Positions 26,112-35,198 of a DNA stretch of 64,000 nucleotides are shown here, one piece after another (positions within the stretch are counted from its first letter, which is position 1; each line of letters begins with the position of its first letter). Both the position numbers and the translations under genes were made by a program. The stretch is from an uncultured Cohaesibacter sp. (GTDB taxonomy: Bacteria > Pseudomonadota > Alphaproteobacteria > Rhizobiales > Cohaesibacteraceae). Under the pieces are notes generated by a model. It had not been told where the DNA came from, made no database searches, and saw only the letters and a program-made list of their open reading frames with translations. The stretch spans positions 364,001 through 428,000 of the forward strand of contig NZ_OY759869.1 in NCBI RefSeq assembly GCF_963662805.1. The letters are read 5' to 3'.

Positions 26112-27176
26112 TCACGTCGTATCACCGATCACTATTTTCTGTTTGAAGGCTACTGTTGCATCCGTTTCACCTTCTTCCGATGAAGAAACGATATAGTTGG
26201 CAGCCGCATAGCCCATCTCATAACGAGGTGTTTCTGTTGTCGTCACACGAAGGGGGAAAGCTTCCAGAAATGACAATCCGTTAAAGCCTGCCAATGCGAC
26301 ATCATCAGGCATGGCAATCGAGTTTGTCATGCAATGGATCAGAACGCCCGCGGCAAGGTCATCATTGGAGCAATAAATTGCCTCGGGGCGCTTCGATTGG
26401 CCGAGCATGTCTGCCGCCAATTGAGCCCCGAGCTTGATTGAGGATCCTTTGTCAGCGATGCGCTTTTCGATAATCTGCCCACCGGCACTATGGACATAGT
26501 TTGCGAAGGCTTCAAAGCGTTTGTTGCCGCGGAGATCTCGCCCTCCCTGACTTGCCATATAACCAAATTTTCGGTAACCGCGATCAATCATGTGGCGCGC
26601 CATTTCTTCGCCGGCACTGTAATGCGAAACGCCGAAACAAGCCGAAATCGGGTCGCCGTCAGTGTCCATGACTTCAGCGACCCTCACCCCTGTCTGCTTG
26701 ATGATCTGCCGAACGGCAGGAGAATGCTCGAGACCGGTCAGAATCAGGCCGCGCGGGCGCCAGGAAAGCAGGTCGTAGACGATTTTCTCCTCGGTCTCGG
26801 TCGAATATTCGGACACACCGAAAACCGGTCTAATCCCTTCCTGCGCCAGTCGATCATTGATGCCTGTGAAGATTTCGGTGAATACCCGGTTCTGCAAGTG
26901 AGGTACGATGACCCCGACCAACGGGTTGCCGTAACCATCCATGCCACTCTTGAATCGGTTGTGCACGTAACCAAGCTCAAGTGCTGCTTGTTGAACTCTC
27001 CGCTGAACGTCATCGGAGATATAGTCAGTTCCGCGCATCACACGTGACACGGTCATCTGGCTAACTCCTGCTAGCTTTGCAACATCGCTCATTGTAGGCA
27101 TCGCGCTCTGCTTCTTGCTCTTGGCTTTATTGACATCGCTTCTTTGCGTGGTCATGGGGTTACTTTTTGGTTCCAA
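26112..27176 (-). CDS. LacI-family transcriptional regulator
   Basis: A 354-residue LacI/GalR repressor with a basic N-terminal extension of about 28 residues before the helix-turn-helix MSDVAKLAGVSQMTVSRVMRG. The remainder is a periplasmic-binding-protein-like effector domain (LVGVIVPHLQNRVFTEIFTGI, then AIYCSNDDLAAGVL, DVALAGFNG). The style matches the GntR/gluconate-type LacI branch. It is divergent from the sugar ABC operon, and twin palindromes lie between them. Start choice between 27176 and the downstream ATG at 27155 is open. Confidence 0.9.
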   Translation of the reverse strand: MEPKSNPMTTQRSDVNKAKSKKQSAMPTMSDVAKLAGVSQMTVSRVMRGTDYISDDVQRRVQQAALELGYVHNRFKSGMDGYGNPLVGVIVPHLQNRVFTEIFTGINDRLAQEGIRPVFGVSEYSTETEEKIVYDLLSWRPRGLILTGLEHSPAVRQIIKQTGVRVAEVMDTDGDPISACFGVSHYSAGEEMARHMIDRGYRKFGYMASQGGRDLRGNKRFEAFANYVHSAGGQIIEKRIADKGSSIKLGAQLAADMLGQSKRPEAIYCSNDDLAAGVLIHCMTNSIAMPDDVALAGFNGLSFLEAFPLRVTTTETPRYEMGYAAANYIVSSSEEGETDATVAFKQKIVIGDTT

Positions 27177-27224
27177 GTCTATGTAATCGTTGTTTCTATC
27201 TAATACTAGCGTCTGATTGACGCC

Positions 27225-27274
27225 TGTTTATGTAAACACATACGATCTGATTAGATATGTTTATGTAAACATAT
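27225..27274. promoter_or_regulatory. Twin LacI-type palindromic operators
   Basis: Two copies of GTTTATGTAAAC lie 34 bases apart (centre to centre). The left copy is TGTTTATGTAAACA at 27225-27238. The right copy extends to ATATGTTTATGTAAACATAT at 27255-27274, with nine-base arms around a TG centre. This matches the shape of LacI-family operators and sits between the LacI gene and the ABC operon. About three helical turns separate the copies, so cooperative binding is plausible. Confidence 0.75.
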
Positions 27275-27350
27275 TCCCGTATACGACCCGTTGTGCATGC
27301 ATATCAATACACTTTGGCCCGGGAGGAATTGGGCTCAATCGGAGGAAAAA

Positions 27351-28430
27351 ATGCAGAAATTAATGATGGTTGCAGCAGCGACCATATTTGGAATCAGTGT
27401 CGCTCATGCAGACACCTATCGGCCGGAATGCTTTGCTCCGGCCCCCGGAACCAAGTCAATCTCCTATCCCGTCAAGGAAGGCCCCTACAAGCTTGCATTC
27501 GTGAACGGATTTGCGGGCAACGACTGGCGCATTCAGGCCATTCAGTCCATCAAGGCATGGGCGGCCCGCCCGGAAAATGCAAAGAATATCGCAGAGTTCA
27601 CGGTTGTTTCTGTCGGCAATGACAGCGCAGCCCAGATTGCCGCAATCGACAACTATATCGCTGCCGGATATGACGCGATTGCCTTTATCGCAGTCAATCC
27701 GACCGCGTTCGAGCCAGTCATTCGCCGGGCGAAACGGGCGGGAACAGTCCTCATTCCAGTCGACAACGTTCTTGATACCGATCAGGTGGTGCAGGTCAAT
27801 GAAAGCCAGATGGACCTTGGTGCCCTGAAGGCAAAGACCGTGATGGAAGAAACTGACGGCAAAGCCAAGAAGATCCTGATGGTCGATGGTCTGCCAGGCA
27901 ACGCCACGGATCGTGACCGCCGCAAGGGCATGATGAGTGTTCTTGACCAGTATGAGGGTCTTGAAATCGTACGCGTAACCGGAAACTGGGACACGGGGAC
28001 GAGCCAAAAGGTTGTCGCTGATGCTCTAGCAACCCACGGGCAGTTTGACGCAGTGCTGTCACAGCTTGGTGGAGCAGGCACGATCCGCGCCATGCAGGCG
28101 GTCAAGCATCCCATCGTGCCGATGGGAATGGGCGCTGAGAACGGCACCCGTTTGCTGATGAAAGATCTAGGCATTCCTGGCGTATCGGCTGCTCAGGCCC
28201 CTGCCATGGCCGCAGTCGCTTTGGAAGCTGCCGTCGCTCTTCTGCAGGGACATGAACTGCCACAGACCCTTGCTCTGCCCATCCCGCATGTCTATGCGAA
28301 AGATCTGAAAGAAGGCGAGAATGTCTTCCCTGATCTTCCACAATCCTTCAATACCGGTACCGGATACAGCGAATGCTTCAAGCCCTTCACGCCTGAAGAG
28401 CTTCTTGGACAAAATCCGAACGACTCCTAA
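27351..28430 (+). CDS. Sugar ABC transporter periplasmic binding protein (ribose/xylose type)
   Basis: A 359-residue binding protein of the Peripla_BP_4 group. The signal peptide covers about residues 1-20 (MVAAATIFGISVAHA). Mature features include LAFVNGFAGNDWRIQAIQSI, YIAAGYDAIAFIAVNPTAF and ILMVDGLPGNATDRDRRKGM. The ATG at 27351 has an ideal site (GGAGGAAAAA). It is the first gene of the LacI-controlled operon. A hairpin lies just after its stop. The ligand is likely a sugar, lactone or acid sugar. Confidence 0.92.
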   Translation: MQKLMMVAAATIFGISVAHADTYRPECFAPAPGTKSISYPVKEGPYKLAFVNGFAGNDWRIQAIQSIKAWAARPENAKNIAEFTVVSVGNDSAAQIAAIDNYIAAGYDAIAFIAVNPTAFEPVIRRAKRAGTVLIPVDNVLDTDQVVQVNESQMDLGALKAKTVMEETDGKAKKILMVDGLPGNATDRDRRKGMMSVLDQYEGLEIVRVTGNWDTGTSQKVVADALATHGQFDAVLSQLGGAGTIRAMQAVKHPIVPMGMGAENGTRLLMKDLGIPGVSAAQAPAMAAVALEAAVALLQGHELPQTLALPIPHVYAKDLKEGENVFPDLPQSFNTGTGYSECFKPFTPEELLGQNPNDS

Positions 28431-28444
28431 TCCTGGTGCTGTCC

Positions 28445-28479
28445 CTTCCGGCGATGTCCTCCAATGGCGTCGCCGGAAG
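28445..28479 (+). promoter_or_regulatory. Intergenic hairpin after the sugar-binding protein gene
   Basis: Perfect ten-base stem CTTCCGGCGA / TCGCCGGAAG with a 15-base loop and no T tract, located between the binding-protein and ATPase genes. Such structures usually protect the 3' end of the binding-protein message or reduce downstream expression. Confidence 0.6.
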
Positions 28480-28497
28480 CCATTGAAGAAGTGAAAC

Positions 28498-30015
28498 ATG
28501 TCTATCTCTGATACACCCGCATTTCGCATGCAGGGCATCACCAAGCGCTTCGGTGTCACGACAGCCCTGGATGATGTTGATTTCGCCTGCAATCATTCTG
28601 AAATACACGCAATTCTCGGCGAGAACGGAGCGGGCAAGTCCACGCTGATCAAGCTGATTTCCGGTGTCATTCAGCCTACATCCGGCGAGATGTTCCTTGA
28701 AGGGACACCAATCTCATTACCCTCTCCGCGTGCAGCATTGAATCATGGTCTCGTTTGTATGTTTCAGGAGCTTTCGCTGGTTCCGGATCTGACGGTACGC
28801 GAGAACCTGTTGCTCGGTGATCCCGGTTCGGGATTGGGATTTTTGAAAAGCGATTCCCTTGATGTCGCCGTCGACGTGCTGAACCACATCGATGGCTCTG
28901 CCATTCGCATGACAAGCCGCGTGAGTGATCTATCTCTGGCAGCGCGCCAGCAGGTGGAAATTGCCAAAGCGATGATGCGCAAGCCGCGTGTCCTGATGCT
29001 TGATGAGGCAACCTCGGCGCTCAACGCATCGGTCGTCGAGAAGGTCTTTGATCTGGTTCGCGCCGCTCGAGACAGTGGGACGTCCATCCTCTTCATCTCG
29101 CACCGTTTTCACGAGATAGAAGCGCTAGCCGACCGGATCTCAGTGTTTCGAAATGGCCGCCGGGTGGAGACATTTGAAAATCGTACGCGCGATTACGCCG
29201 ATATCGTCAACATGATGGTCGGCCAGCGGATCGAAGATCTGTTTCCGCCCAAACCGGAGATGCGCCCTGAGGCAACAGAGATCATCCGCGTTGAAGGCTT
29301 CGGCTACGAGCATCAGGTAAAAGATGTCTCTCTCTCGCTCAAAGAGGGCCAGATCACCGGTCTGGGAGGTCTGGACGGACAGGGGCAGCGGACCTTCCTG
29401 CTCGGCATGTTCGGCCTTCTCAGCAAGTTTGAGGGCAACGTCAGCCTTGCTGGTACTCCCATGAAGGCCCAAACGCCAAAGAGCGCCAAACAGCCCGAAA
29501 TAGGACTTGCCTACATACCAGAAGATCGCAAGACCGAAGGCCTTATTCAGGAGCAGAGCATAGCAGAAAATCTCCAGCTCGCAGCAGCCGGTCTGAAAGA
29601 TCTCGATGCCGATGATCCAGACCTCTACGAGACATTTCTGAACGCCCTTGAACTCAAGCATGGAGGTCTCGAACTCCCGGTTTCGTCGTTGTCCGGCGGC
29701 AACCAGCAAAAGGTCGTGCTCGCCAAGTGGCTCGCCATTGGTCCGCGATGTCTCTTGCTCGATGATCCGACACGCGGCATCGACGTGAAAACCAAGACAC
29801 AGATTTACAAATTGCTGCGGCAGCTCGCCGATGAGGGCAAGTCGATTGTGCTCTTGAGTACCGACTATGAGGAACTCGTCCAGCTTTGTGATGAAGCACA
29901 CATCTTCTACAGCGGGCGCATCGTTGCGACGCTGACCGGAGACAGAATAACTGCTCAAAACATCATCGCTGCTTCTCTGAATTTGGGTGCAGCAACGGAG
30001 GCCGCGCATGGTTGA
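28498..30015 (+). CDS. Sugar ABC transporter ATP-binding protein (RbsA type, two ATPase domains)
   Basis: A 505-residue double ATPase. Domain one has Walker A GENGAGKSTLIKLISGV and Walker B VLMLDEATSALNA; its signature is degenerate (LSLAARQQVEIAKAM), as is common in RbsA proteins. Domain two has GLGGLDGQGQRTFL in place of Walker A, the intact signature LSGGNQQKVVLAKWLA and Walker B LLLDDPTRGID. Length is standard. The gene is coupled to the first permease by an overlap. Confidence 0.93.
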   Translation: MSISDTPAFRMQGITKRFGVTTALDDVDFACNHSEIHAILGENGAGKSTLIKLISGVIQPTSGEMFLEGTPISLPSPRAALNHGLVCMFQELSLVPDLTVRENLLLGDPGSGLGFLKSDSLDVAVDVLNHIDGSAIRMTSRVSDLSLAARQQVEIAKAMMRKPRVLMLDEATSALNASVVEKVFDLVRAARDSGTSILFISHRFHEIEALADRISVFRNGRRVETFENRTRDYADIVNMMVGQRIEDLFPPKPEMRPEATEIIRVEGFGYEHQVKDVSLSLKEGQITGLGGLDGQGQRTFLLGMFGLLSKFEGNVSLAGTPMKAQTPKSAKQPEIGLAYIPEDRKTEGLIQEQSIAENLQLAAAGLKDLDADDPDLYETFLNALELKHGGLELPVSSLSGGNQQKVVLAKWLAIGPRCLLLDDPTRGIDVKTKTQIYKLLRQLADEGKSIVLLSTDYEELVQLCDEAHIFYSGRIVATLTGDRITAQNIIAASLNLGAATEAAHG

Positions 30016-30973
30016 GTATTTCCGTTCCAACAGGAGAGAGACCTTCGCCGGAATTGTCCTGCTGATCTTGCTGGCGGTCTATATCGGAACCCACCCACGC
30101 GGGTTTTCGACCTATGTGATGACGATCTGGGCCAATCAGTGTCTTATTCTTGCTCTGGCAGCCGCCGCGCAATTCTTCGCGGTTGTCGTCAGAGGCATTG
30201 ATCTGTCGGTTGGAGCCATGATGGCCCTGACAAACACGCTTGCATCCTATGTGCTGGCGGGGTCAGGCATAGAAATCGCGGGCGGTATCGTGCTGGTGAT
30301 GATTGTTGGGCTGCTGTGTGGCTTGGTCAACGGAATTCTGGTTGTCTATGGTCGGATCCAGCCGATTGTCGTGACGCTCGCCACATCCTCAGTTTTCATA
30401 GGACTGGCTTTGCTGCTGCGACCGACACCGGGCGGGGTCATCGATTACGATCTTGCTGACGCGATGACGCTTGATATCGTCGGCATTCCCACATCGCTGA
30501 TCATTGTGGGCCTGTTGGTTGCGGGCTTCTGGATTCCTTTTCGTCGCACAGGTCTCGGGCTTGGCATTTATGCGGTCGGGTCTTCCGAACTGGCTGCGTT
30601 TCAGTCCGGCATTCGGGTTAACCTGATCCGCCTTGCGGCCTTTTCTCTGGCCGGCTTCTTCGCTGGCCTTGCGGGGCTCTACTACAGCTTTGTCACGACC
30701 AGTGGTGATGCTGGCATCGCAGCCAACTTCACCCTCAACTCCATCGCGGCTGCCGTTCTCGGCGGCGTGTTGTTGCGTGGTGGGGTCGGCTCTCTGATCG
30801 GAGCAATGGCGGGTGCCTTTATCCTGCGAACCATCTCGGCCCTGATGTTCTTTTCGGGCATTCCCACCCTCGCGCAGCCACTCTTCGAAGGCATGATCCT
30901 GGCTGGCGCCATCGCCATTGGTGCTGCCGATGTCCTGCGCATGCGCAATCGTCTGGAGAAATTTGGAAAATGA
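30008..30973 (+). CDS. Sugar ABC transporter permease (RbsC type), first of two
   Basis: A 321-residue permease with about nine hydrophobic segments and the family motifs VVVRGIDLSVGAMMALTNTLA and AAVLGGVLLRGGVGSLIGAM. The ATG at 30008 overlaps the ATPase stop (ATGGTTGA). It pairs with the next permease to form a heterodimeric channel. Confidence 0.92.
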   Translation: MVEYFRSNRRETFAGIVLLILLAVYIGTHPRGFSTYVMTIWANQCLILALAAAAQFFAVVVRGIDLSVGAMMALTNTLASYVLAGSGIEIAGGIVLVMIVGLLCGLVNGILVVYGRIQPIVVTLATSSVFIGLALLLRPTPGGVIDYDLADAMTLDIVGIPTSLIIVGLLVAGFWIPFRRTGLGLGIYAVGSSELAAFQSGIRVNLIRLAAFSLAGFFAGLAGLYYSFVTTSGDAGIAANFTLNSIAAAVLGGVLLRGGVGSLIGAMAGAFILRTISALMFFSGIPTLAQPLFEGMILAGAIAIGAADVLRMRNRLEKFGK

Positions 30974-31932
30974 GCCAGGCTATCAAATACGTTCAACGCG
31001 TCAATCTCGACAGCCTTCTGCCCTATGTCGGAGCAGTCATTCTGGTGCTGCTTGCAAGCTTCGCCTACCCCAAGGTTCTCTCGGCCGACTATCTGCTTCA
31101 GCAATTGCAGATTGCTGCATTTCTCGGTGTTCTGGCCGCCGGGGCCACGATTGTGATCCTGCTGGGTCACATCGACCTCTCCGTGCCATGGATTTTGAGC
31201 GGAGCGGCGATCCTGTCGACCGCACTGGTGGGGTCGGGCAATCCGTTCCTCGCTGCCATTGCCATTCCGGCGGCCTTGGCGTTCGGCGTCATCTTCGGAA
31301 TTGTCAACGGCTTTGGCGTCGCCATCCTGCGCATTCCATCAATGGTCTGGACGCTTGCTGTCAATTCCATGCTGCTCGGCCTTGCTGTCCTGAACACCGG
31401 TGGCTTCAACCCCAAGGGGGAGTCGAGCGCGCTCATGTCGTGGCTTGCAACGGGTCGGGTTCTCGGGATCCCCTCCAGTCTGCTGGTCTGGCTCGCTCTT
31501 TGCCTTTTGCTCACGCTCATGATGTCCCGGACAGCATTCGGGCGGTATCTGCGTTCCATCGGCTTCAATGAGAAGGCAACGTTCCTGTCAGGCGTTTCCA
31601 CGCCATCGGTCGTCTTTGCTGCATTTGCACTTGCCGGGACCTGCTCAGCCCTTGGGGGCGTGCTGCTCGCCGGGTATGCCGATCAGGCCTATCAGTCGAT
31701 GGGAGACCCATATCTCTTGCCGACTATCGCAGCGGTCGTCATCGGCGGAACATCCATTCTGGGTGGTCGTGGCGGATTGTTCGGCACTATTGGCGGCGCA
31801 ATCTTCATCACCTTGCTGACCTCGATCCTGTCGGTCATGCAGATCAGTGAAGCATGGCGAAGCATCATCTTCGGCACGATCATCATTCTCATGCTGCTGT
31901 TTCAAACCCTGCGGAAAGGAGCGATGAAATGA
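30970..31932 (+). CDS. Sugar ABC transporter permease (RbsC type), second of two
   Basis: A 320-residue permease with IVILLGHIDLSVPWILSGAA and AAVVIGGTSILGGRGGLFGTI as family marks. It is ATGA-coupled to the first permease and to the lactonase gene after it. The glycine motifs are complete, so it is probably functional. Confidence 0.92.
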   Translation: MSQAIKYVQRVNLDSLLPYVGAVILVLLASFAYPKVLSADYLLQQLQIAAFLGVLAAGATIVILLGHIDLSVPWILSGAAILSTALVGSGNPFLAAIAIPAALAFGVIFGIVNGFGVAILRIPSMVWTLAVNSMLLGLAVLNTGGFNPKGESSALMSWLATGRVLGIPSSLLVWLALCLLLTLMMSRTAFGRYLRSIGFNEKATFLSGVSTPSVVFAAFALAGTCSALGGVLLAGYADQAYQSMGDPYLLPTIAAVVIGGTSILGGRGGLFGTIGGAIFITLLTSILSVMQISEAWRSIIFGTIIILMLLFQTLRKGAMK

Positions 31933-32882
31933 CATCGGCACCTGGTTATCTCACCGTGGATCCTCGTTTCGAAACCTTCATCGATATGTCTCGCACCCCG
32001 GAAGTGATCGCCAAGGGCATCACATGGGCTGAGGGTCCCGTCTGGATGGATGGGCGATTCTTCTTCAGCGATGTCCCGGGAAAACATCTCTGGTGCTGGA
32101 CAGAAAGCGGCGGACAGGAGATTGCCCTGCCCAACAGCGAGTTCGCCAACGGCAATACGCTGGATCTCGAAGGGCGTATGGTCTCTTGCGAGCATGGCGG
32201 GCGTCGTGTCCTGCGTAGGCTTGATCCGTTTGACTTCGATGCCGTTGAGGTCATCGCCGATGCCTTCGAAGGCAAGCGCCTCAATTCTCCCAACGATGTG
32301 GTGGTTCGCTCAGACGGCTCCGTTTGGTTCACCGACCCACCCTATGGCATCAACTGTGACGTTGAGGGCTATGCTGCGGAAAGTGAAATCGGGGGATGCT
32401 ATGTCTTTTGCGTAAGCCCCGATGGCACGCTGACGGCCGTCGCGACCGACTTTGACAAGCCCAACGGTCTCGCCTTTTCGCCCGATGAGACGAAACTCTA
32501 TATCGCTGACTCCGGAGCAATCCTCGGGGCAAGCTTTCCTGGAATTCAGTACGAGCTTCCTCATCATATCCGCGTTTTCGATGTAGAAGGCACGACACTT
32601 TCCAACGGTCGGGTCTTCGCCGTGGTCGCTCCCGGGGTTCCGGATGGCTTTCGCCTTGATCACGAGGGCTATGTCTGGACGTCGGCTCTTGATGGCATTC
32701 ATTGCTATTCGCCGGAAGGTGCCCTGATCGGCAAGATTCTTCTGCCAGCACAGACTTCCAACATCTGTTTCGGTGGTGAGGATGGCAAGACCATGTTCAT
32801 TACGTCTTCCGACAAGGTCTACAGGGTCTTCTCCGCCCGGACCGACGCAACAAGTGTTTCACGGGCCAGATCCTTACCTTGA
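31929..32882 (+). CDS. SMP-30/gluconolactonase-family lactonase, first copy
   Basis: A 317-residue six-bladed propeller of the SMP-30/gluconolactonase/LRE family. Metal-site segments are visible: E in WAEGPVW, N in RLNSPNDVVV, and D in the LYIADSG and DGFRLDHEGYVW regions. It probably hydrolyses a sugar lactone to the acid. The ATG at 31929 overlaps the permease stop. Having a lactonase as last gene of a sugar ABC operon suggests that the imported compound is a lactone or is made into one. A paralogue sits at 38096-39004 at the end of the second sugar ABC system. Confidence 0.9.
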   Translation: MTSAPGYLTVDPRFETFIDMSRTPEVIAKGITWAEGPVWMDGRFFFSDVPGKHLWCWTESGGQEIALPNSEFANGNTLDLEGRMVSCEHGGRRVLRRLDPFDFDAVEVIADAFEGKRLNSPNDVVVRSDGSVWFTDPPYGINCDVEGYAAESEIGGCYVFCVSPDGTLTAVATDFDKPNGLAFSPDETKLYIADSGAILGASFPGIQYELPHHIRVFDVEGTTLSNGRVFAVVAPGVPDGFRLDHEGYVWTSALDGIHCYSPEGALIGKILLPAQTSNICFGGEDGKTMFITSSDKVYRVFSARTDATSVSRARSLP

Positions 32883-33082
32883 GGCCTGTACACAGCAATT
32901 GAAAACATCAGTCTGTGGCACCTCCGGGCATTCTAATTTTTCGAGCTGACGTGCCCTTATCATTTGACAGCTCGTCCCCGGTGATCTCGAGGGTTCGCGC
33001 GGGCCTTGTTCCGTGCCCTCGCGATTGTTCAGAAGCAAAGAAATTGGAGTAATTCCGATGGCAAAATTGAAATCTGCCGCTT
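32883..33082. other. Degenerate spacer before kinase remnant
   Basis: About 200 bases with no open gene. The right half has the composition of coding DNA and leads into the DUF1537 remnant, so it probably derives from more of the same lost gene. Confidence 0.4.
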
Positions 33083-33294
33083 GGTGACGCTGGCGGAGAG
33101 ACTGCCGGAGCGGTGACACAAGCACTGGGGGTTAACAAGCTCAATGTCAGTGTGAGATTGCCCCCGGGTTGCCCGGTTTCTTCTGTCAAACGGGTGCGGT
33201 TCACATCGCACTGACCCTGAAGTCCGGCAATTTCGGCGCCGAGACTTTCTTTTCTCACGCCCTCTATGTTCTGAAAGGCGTGGAAAGCAAATGA
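33083..33294 (+). pseudogene. Remnant of a DUF1537 acid-sugar kinase (C-terminal part)
   Basis: Translation in two frames gives the end of a DUF1537 kinase: DAGGETAGAVTQALGVNKLN, then, after a frame change near 33165, APGLPGFFCQTGAVHIALTL and KSGNFGAETFFSHAL up to a stop at 33292-33294. These match the conserved GGETSGAV and LKSGNFG motifs of the intact kinase at 23221, but the wording differs, so it is a separate paralogue. Everything upstream of the GGET motif is lost or unreadable. It lies 200 bases after the first lactonase gene. Confidence 0.8.
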
Positions 33295-33317
33295 GTACTG
33301 AAGCAGACTTACGTTAG
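33291..33317 (+). pseudogene. Possible aborted start of an aldolase-like gene
   Basis: An ATG overlapping the kinase-remnant stop (ATGA) reads MSTEADLR and then hits TAG. In acid-sugar operons a class II aldolase of OtnC type often follows the kinase and begins with a similar MS-EA-LR pattern. This may be the first eight codons of that lost gene. It is too short to be sure. Confidence 0.35.
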
Positions 33318-34106
33318 CAGAAGTGTCTCCTTGCCAAGTCACCGTTCGATCGCGGTCTTACGGGTGGGTGTGTTCTGTCTCATCTTCACTTCCTCTGATA
33401 GAACTACGATGGGCCAAATCCTCCCTTGTCAAATCAACCCAAGTTGTCCCGTACGCGATGAGACGGAACAGTCCTCAAACGGTGAGGCAACGAGGCCTCG
33501 ACCTAAGATGCAAATTCTTGCCGTGTGGTACAGATTTTTCCCTCAACGCGGTGCTGGTAGGGCTTCGAATTGGGTGACCAGGCTCCCGCTTGCTGAGACT
33601 ATGCCAAACCTGCGGCAACGGTGCTGATAATCAAATAGTAGACGCAGTGATCTGACGCCCCGAATCTTTACGATTTTCGAGGATGAGTCGAGAAGATCCT
33701 CGTAGCCTGTTCGGACTAGTCCGCACCTGCGGGCCGAGGCCAGTCTAAAGTTTTTGTGATGGCCGTGGGCCTCATTTTGCGGTGCGCAACCCTGCCGGAT
33801 CATCACGCTCAAGAGCCTCATATCGTCAAATCTGACATGACGGAACATCGTGTCACAGAGGGCACCATCCTCAAATCTCTTATGATCAAAACCCTCAATA
33901 ACTCATCAAAAACAACACTCTCTTGCTTGGACATCTGAACGTGTTCCATTTGATGGTTTAAGTTGACAGGCCTTGAATTTGGTATACCATATACTGCATC
34001 TTGGAGCGTTTCGTGAGGAGATCGGGTCGCAATCGACCCGAATGAAATGCCAAGAAGTGCTTTTGAATGGCGGAACCAGTCCGTCATCACAACGGGAGGA
34101 TATCTA
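33318..34106. other. Non-coding scar region with promoter of the second sugar ABC operon
   Basis: About 790 bases without a supported gene; the longest open frame (33331-33627) has no recognisable motif. A hairpin with arms CGAGGAT / ATCCTCG lies near 33679-33703. The right end has TTGACA at 33964-33969, followed by the palindrome GGTATACC at 33981-33988, which is probably the operator, and a ribosome site GGGAGGATATCTA for the next gene. The region looks like a deletion scar. Confidence 0.5.
33976..33991. promoter_or_regulatory. Probable GntR operator upstream of second sugar ABC operon
   Basis: The sequence ATTTGGTATACCATAT contains the perfect palindrome GGTATACC. The half ATTTGGTATAC recurs at 40010-40020, upstream of the denD-type gene and beside the GntR gene. 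The shared motif suggests that both transcription units answer to the GntR regulator at 39185-39922. Confidence 0.6.
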
Positions 34107-35081
34107 ATGAAACGTCATATTGCTTTTGCTGCATCCGTAGCTCTTGTCGGCTCGCTTCTACTGGGCGGCAATTCGGCAGTCGCGCAAGAGAAGAGCATCG
34201 CCTATCTCACCCCTTCAGTTAACGTGCAATTCTGGAGATACGTTGCCACCGGTGCCGAAGCCGCAGCAAAAGAGGGTGGATACACAATCAAAACGCTCGA
34301 TTCTGCGAACGATGCCAAAACTCAGTTGCAGAATGCCCAGGATGCCATCGCACAGGGTGTTGCCGGTATCGTGATCTCGCCGACCGACAGCTCGACTGCA
34401 CCAAGCGTTCTCAAGCTGGCAGAAAATGCGGGCGTGCCCGTTGTGATCGCGGACATTGGCACCAATGAAGGTGAGTATGTTTCCTTTGTTGGATCCGACA
34501 ACTATGCCGGAGCGGTAGGCATTGGCAAGGAGACTGCCAAGATTCTCAAGGAGAAAAACTGGACAGACGGATCCTTCGGGATCATCGGTATTCCGCAGGC
34601 CCGCATCAACGGTCAGCTTCGCTCCAAGGGCTTCCGTGAAGCCATGGCGGAAGTCGGCATGACCAACGAAATCCCGCTTCAGCAGATGCAGACCTTCACC
34701 GCTGAGGAATCCTACCGTTTCGCGCAGGACATGATCACTGCATACCCCGATCTTCGGGCAATCTTTGTTGAATCAGACGTCCAGTCGATCGGTGCTCAGC
34801 AGGCCGTCCGCGCTGCCAGAAAATCCGAAGACATGATTATTGCTGCCTTTGATGGAACGCCCGAACTGGTCGAAAAAATCAAAAAAGGCGATATCATTGG
34901 CTCCGGCATGCAGCAGCCGTATCTGATGGGCTTTGCCGCTACGGAAGCCCTGATCAAGCACATTGCCGGTGAAAAGGTCGAAAAGGAAATCGCCCTGCCG
35001 GTCCTGATCGTAACGAGCTCCAACATCAATGATCTGCACGATGAGATGAAACTCAACGTGTTTGCTGGTGACTTGAAATAA
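34107..35081 (+). CDS. Sugar ABC transporter periplasmic binding protein, second system
   Basis: A 324-residue binding protein with a signal peptide (about 1-25, ending SAVAQEK). Mature features: IAYLTPSVNVQFWRYVATGA, AIAQGVAGIVISPTDSSTA, FVGSDNYAGAVGIG and IFVESDVQSIGAQQAV. It belongs to the ribose/galactose type. The ATG at 34107 follows GGGAGGATATCTA. A stable hairpin follows its stop, and the ATPase and single permease come next. Confidence 0.92.
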   Translation: MKRHIAFAASVALVGSLLLGGNSAVAQEKSIAYLTPSVNVQFWRYVATGAEAAAKEGGYTIKTLDSANDAKTQLQNAQDAIAQGVAGIVISPTDSSTAPSVLKLAENAGVPVVIADIGTNEGEYVSFVGSDNYAGAVGIGKETAKILKEKNWTDGSFGIIGIPQARINGQLRSKGFREAMAEVGMTNEIPLQQMQTFTAEESYRFAQDMITAYPDLRAIFVESDVQSIGAQQAVRAARKSEDMIIAAFDGTPELVEKIKKGDIIGSGMQQPYLMGFAATEALIKHIAGEKVEKEIALPVLIVTSSNINDLHDEMKLNVFAGDLK

Positions 35082-35093
35082 TGTCTCCTCCAG

Positions 35094-35128
35094 AGGTGGC
35101 TGGCATCCGTCCGGGTGTCGGCCACTTC
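35094..35128 (+). promoter_or_regulatory. Intergenic hairpin after the second sugar-binding protein gene
   Basis: Imperfect stem with outer arms GTGGC / GCCAC and inner pairs around CATCCGTCCGGGTG, no T tract. It resembles the hairpin at 28445-28479 in place and size and probably sets the ratio of binding protein to membrane parts. Confidence 0.5.
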
Positions 35129-35198
35129 GTTTCCATGAAGATGAGTGTCATTTGGATGAAGCTGTCGCCTTCACGGCGCGAGCTGATGGAGGATATGG

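Noticed and set aside
33331..33627. Open frame of 98 codons in the scar region
   Set aside because: No recognisable family pattern, and the surrounding DNA is degenerate.
33679..33703. Hairpin CGAGGAT / ATCCTCG as a terminator or small RNA
   Set aside because: No T tract and no transcript unit that it would serve. Left as part of the scar region.
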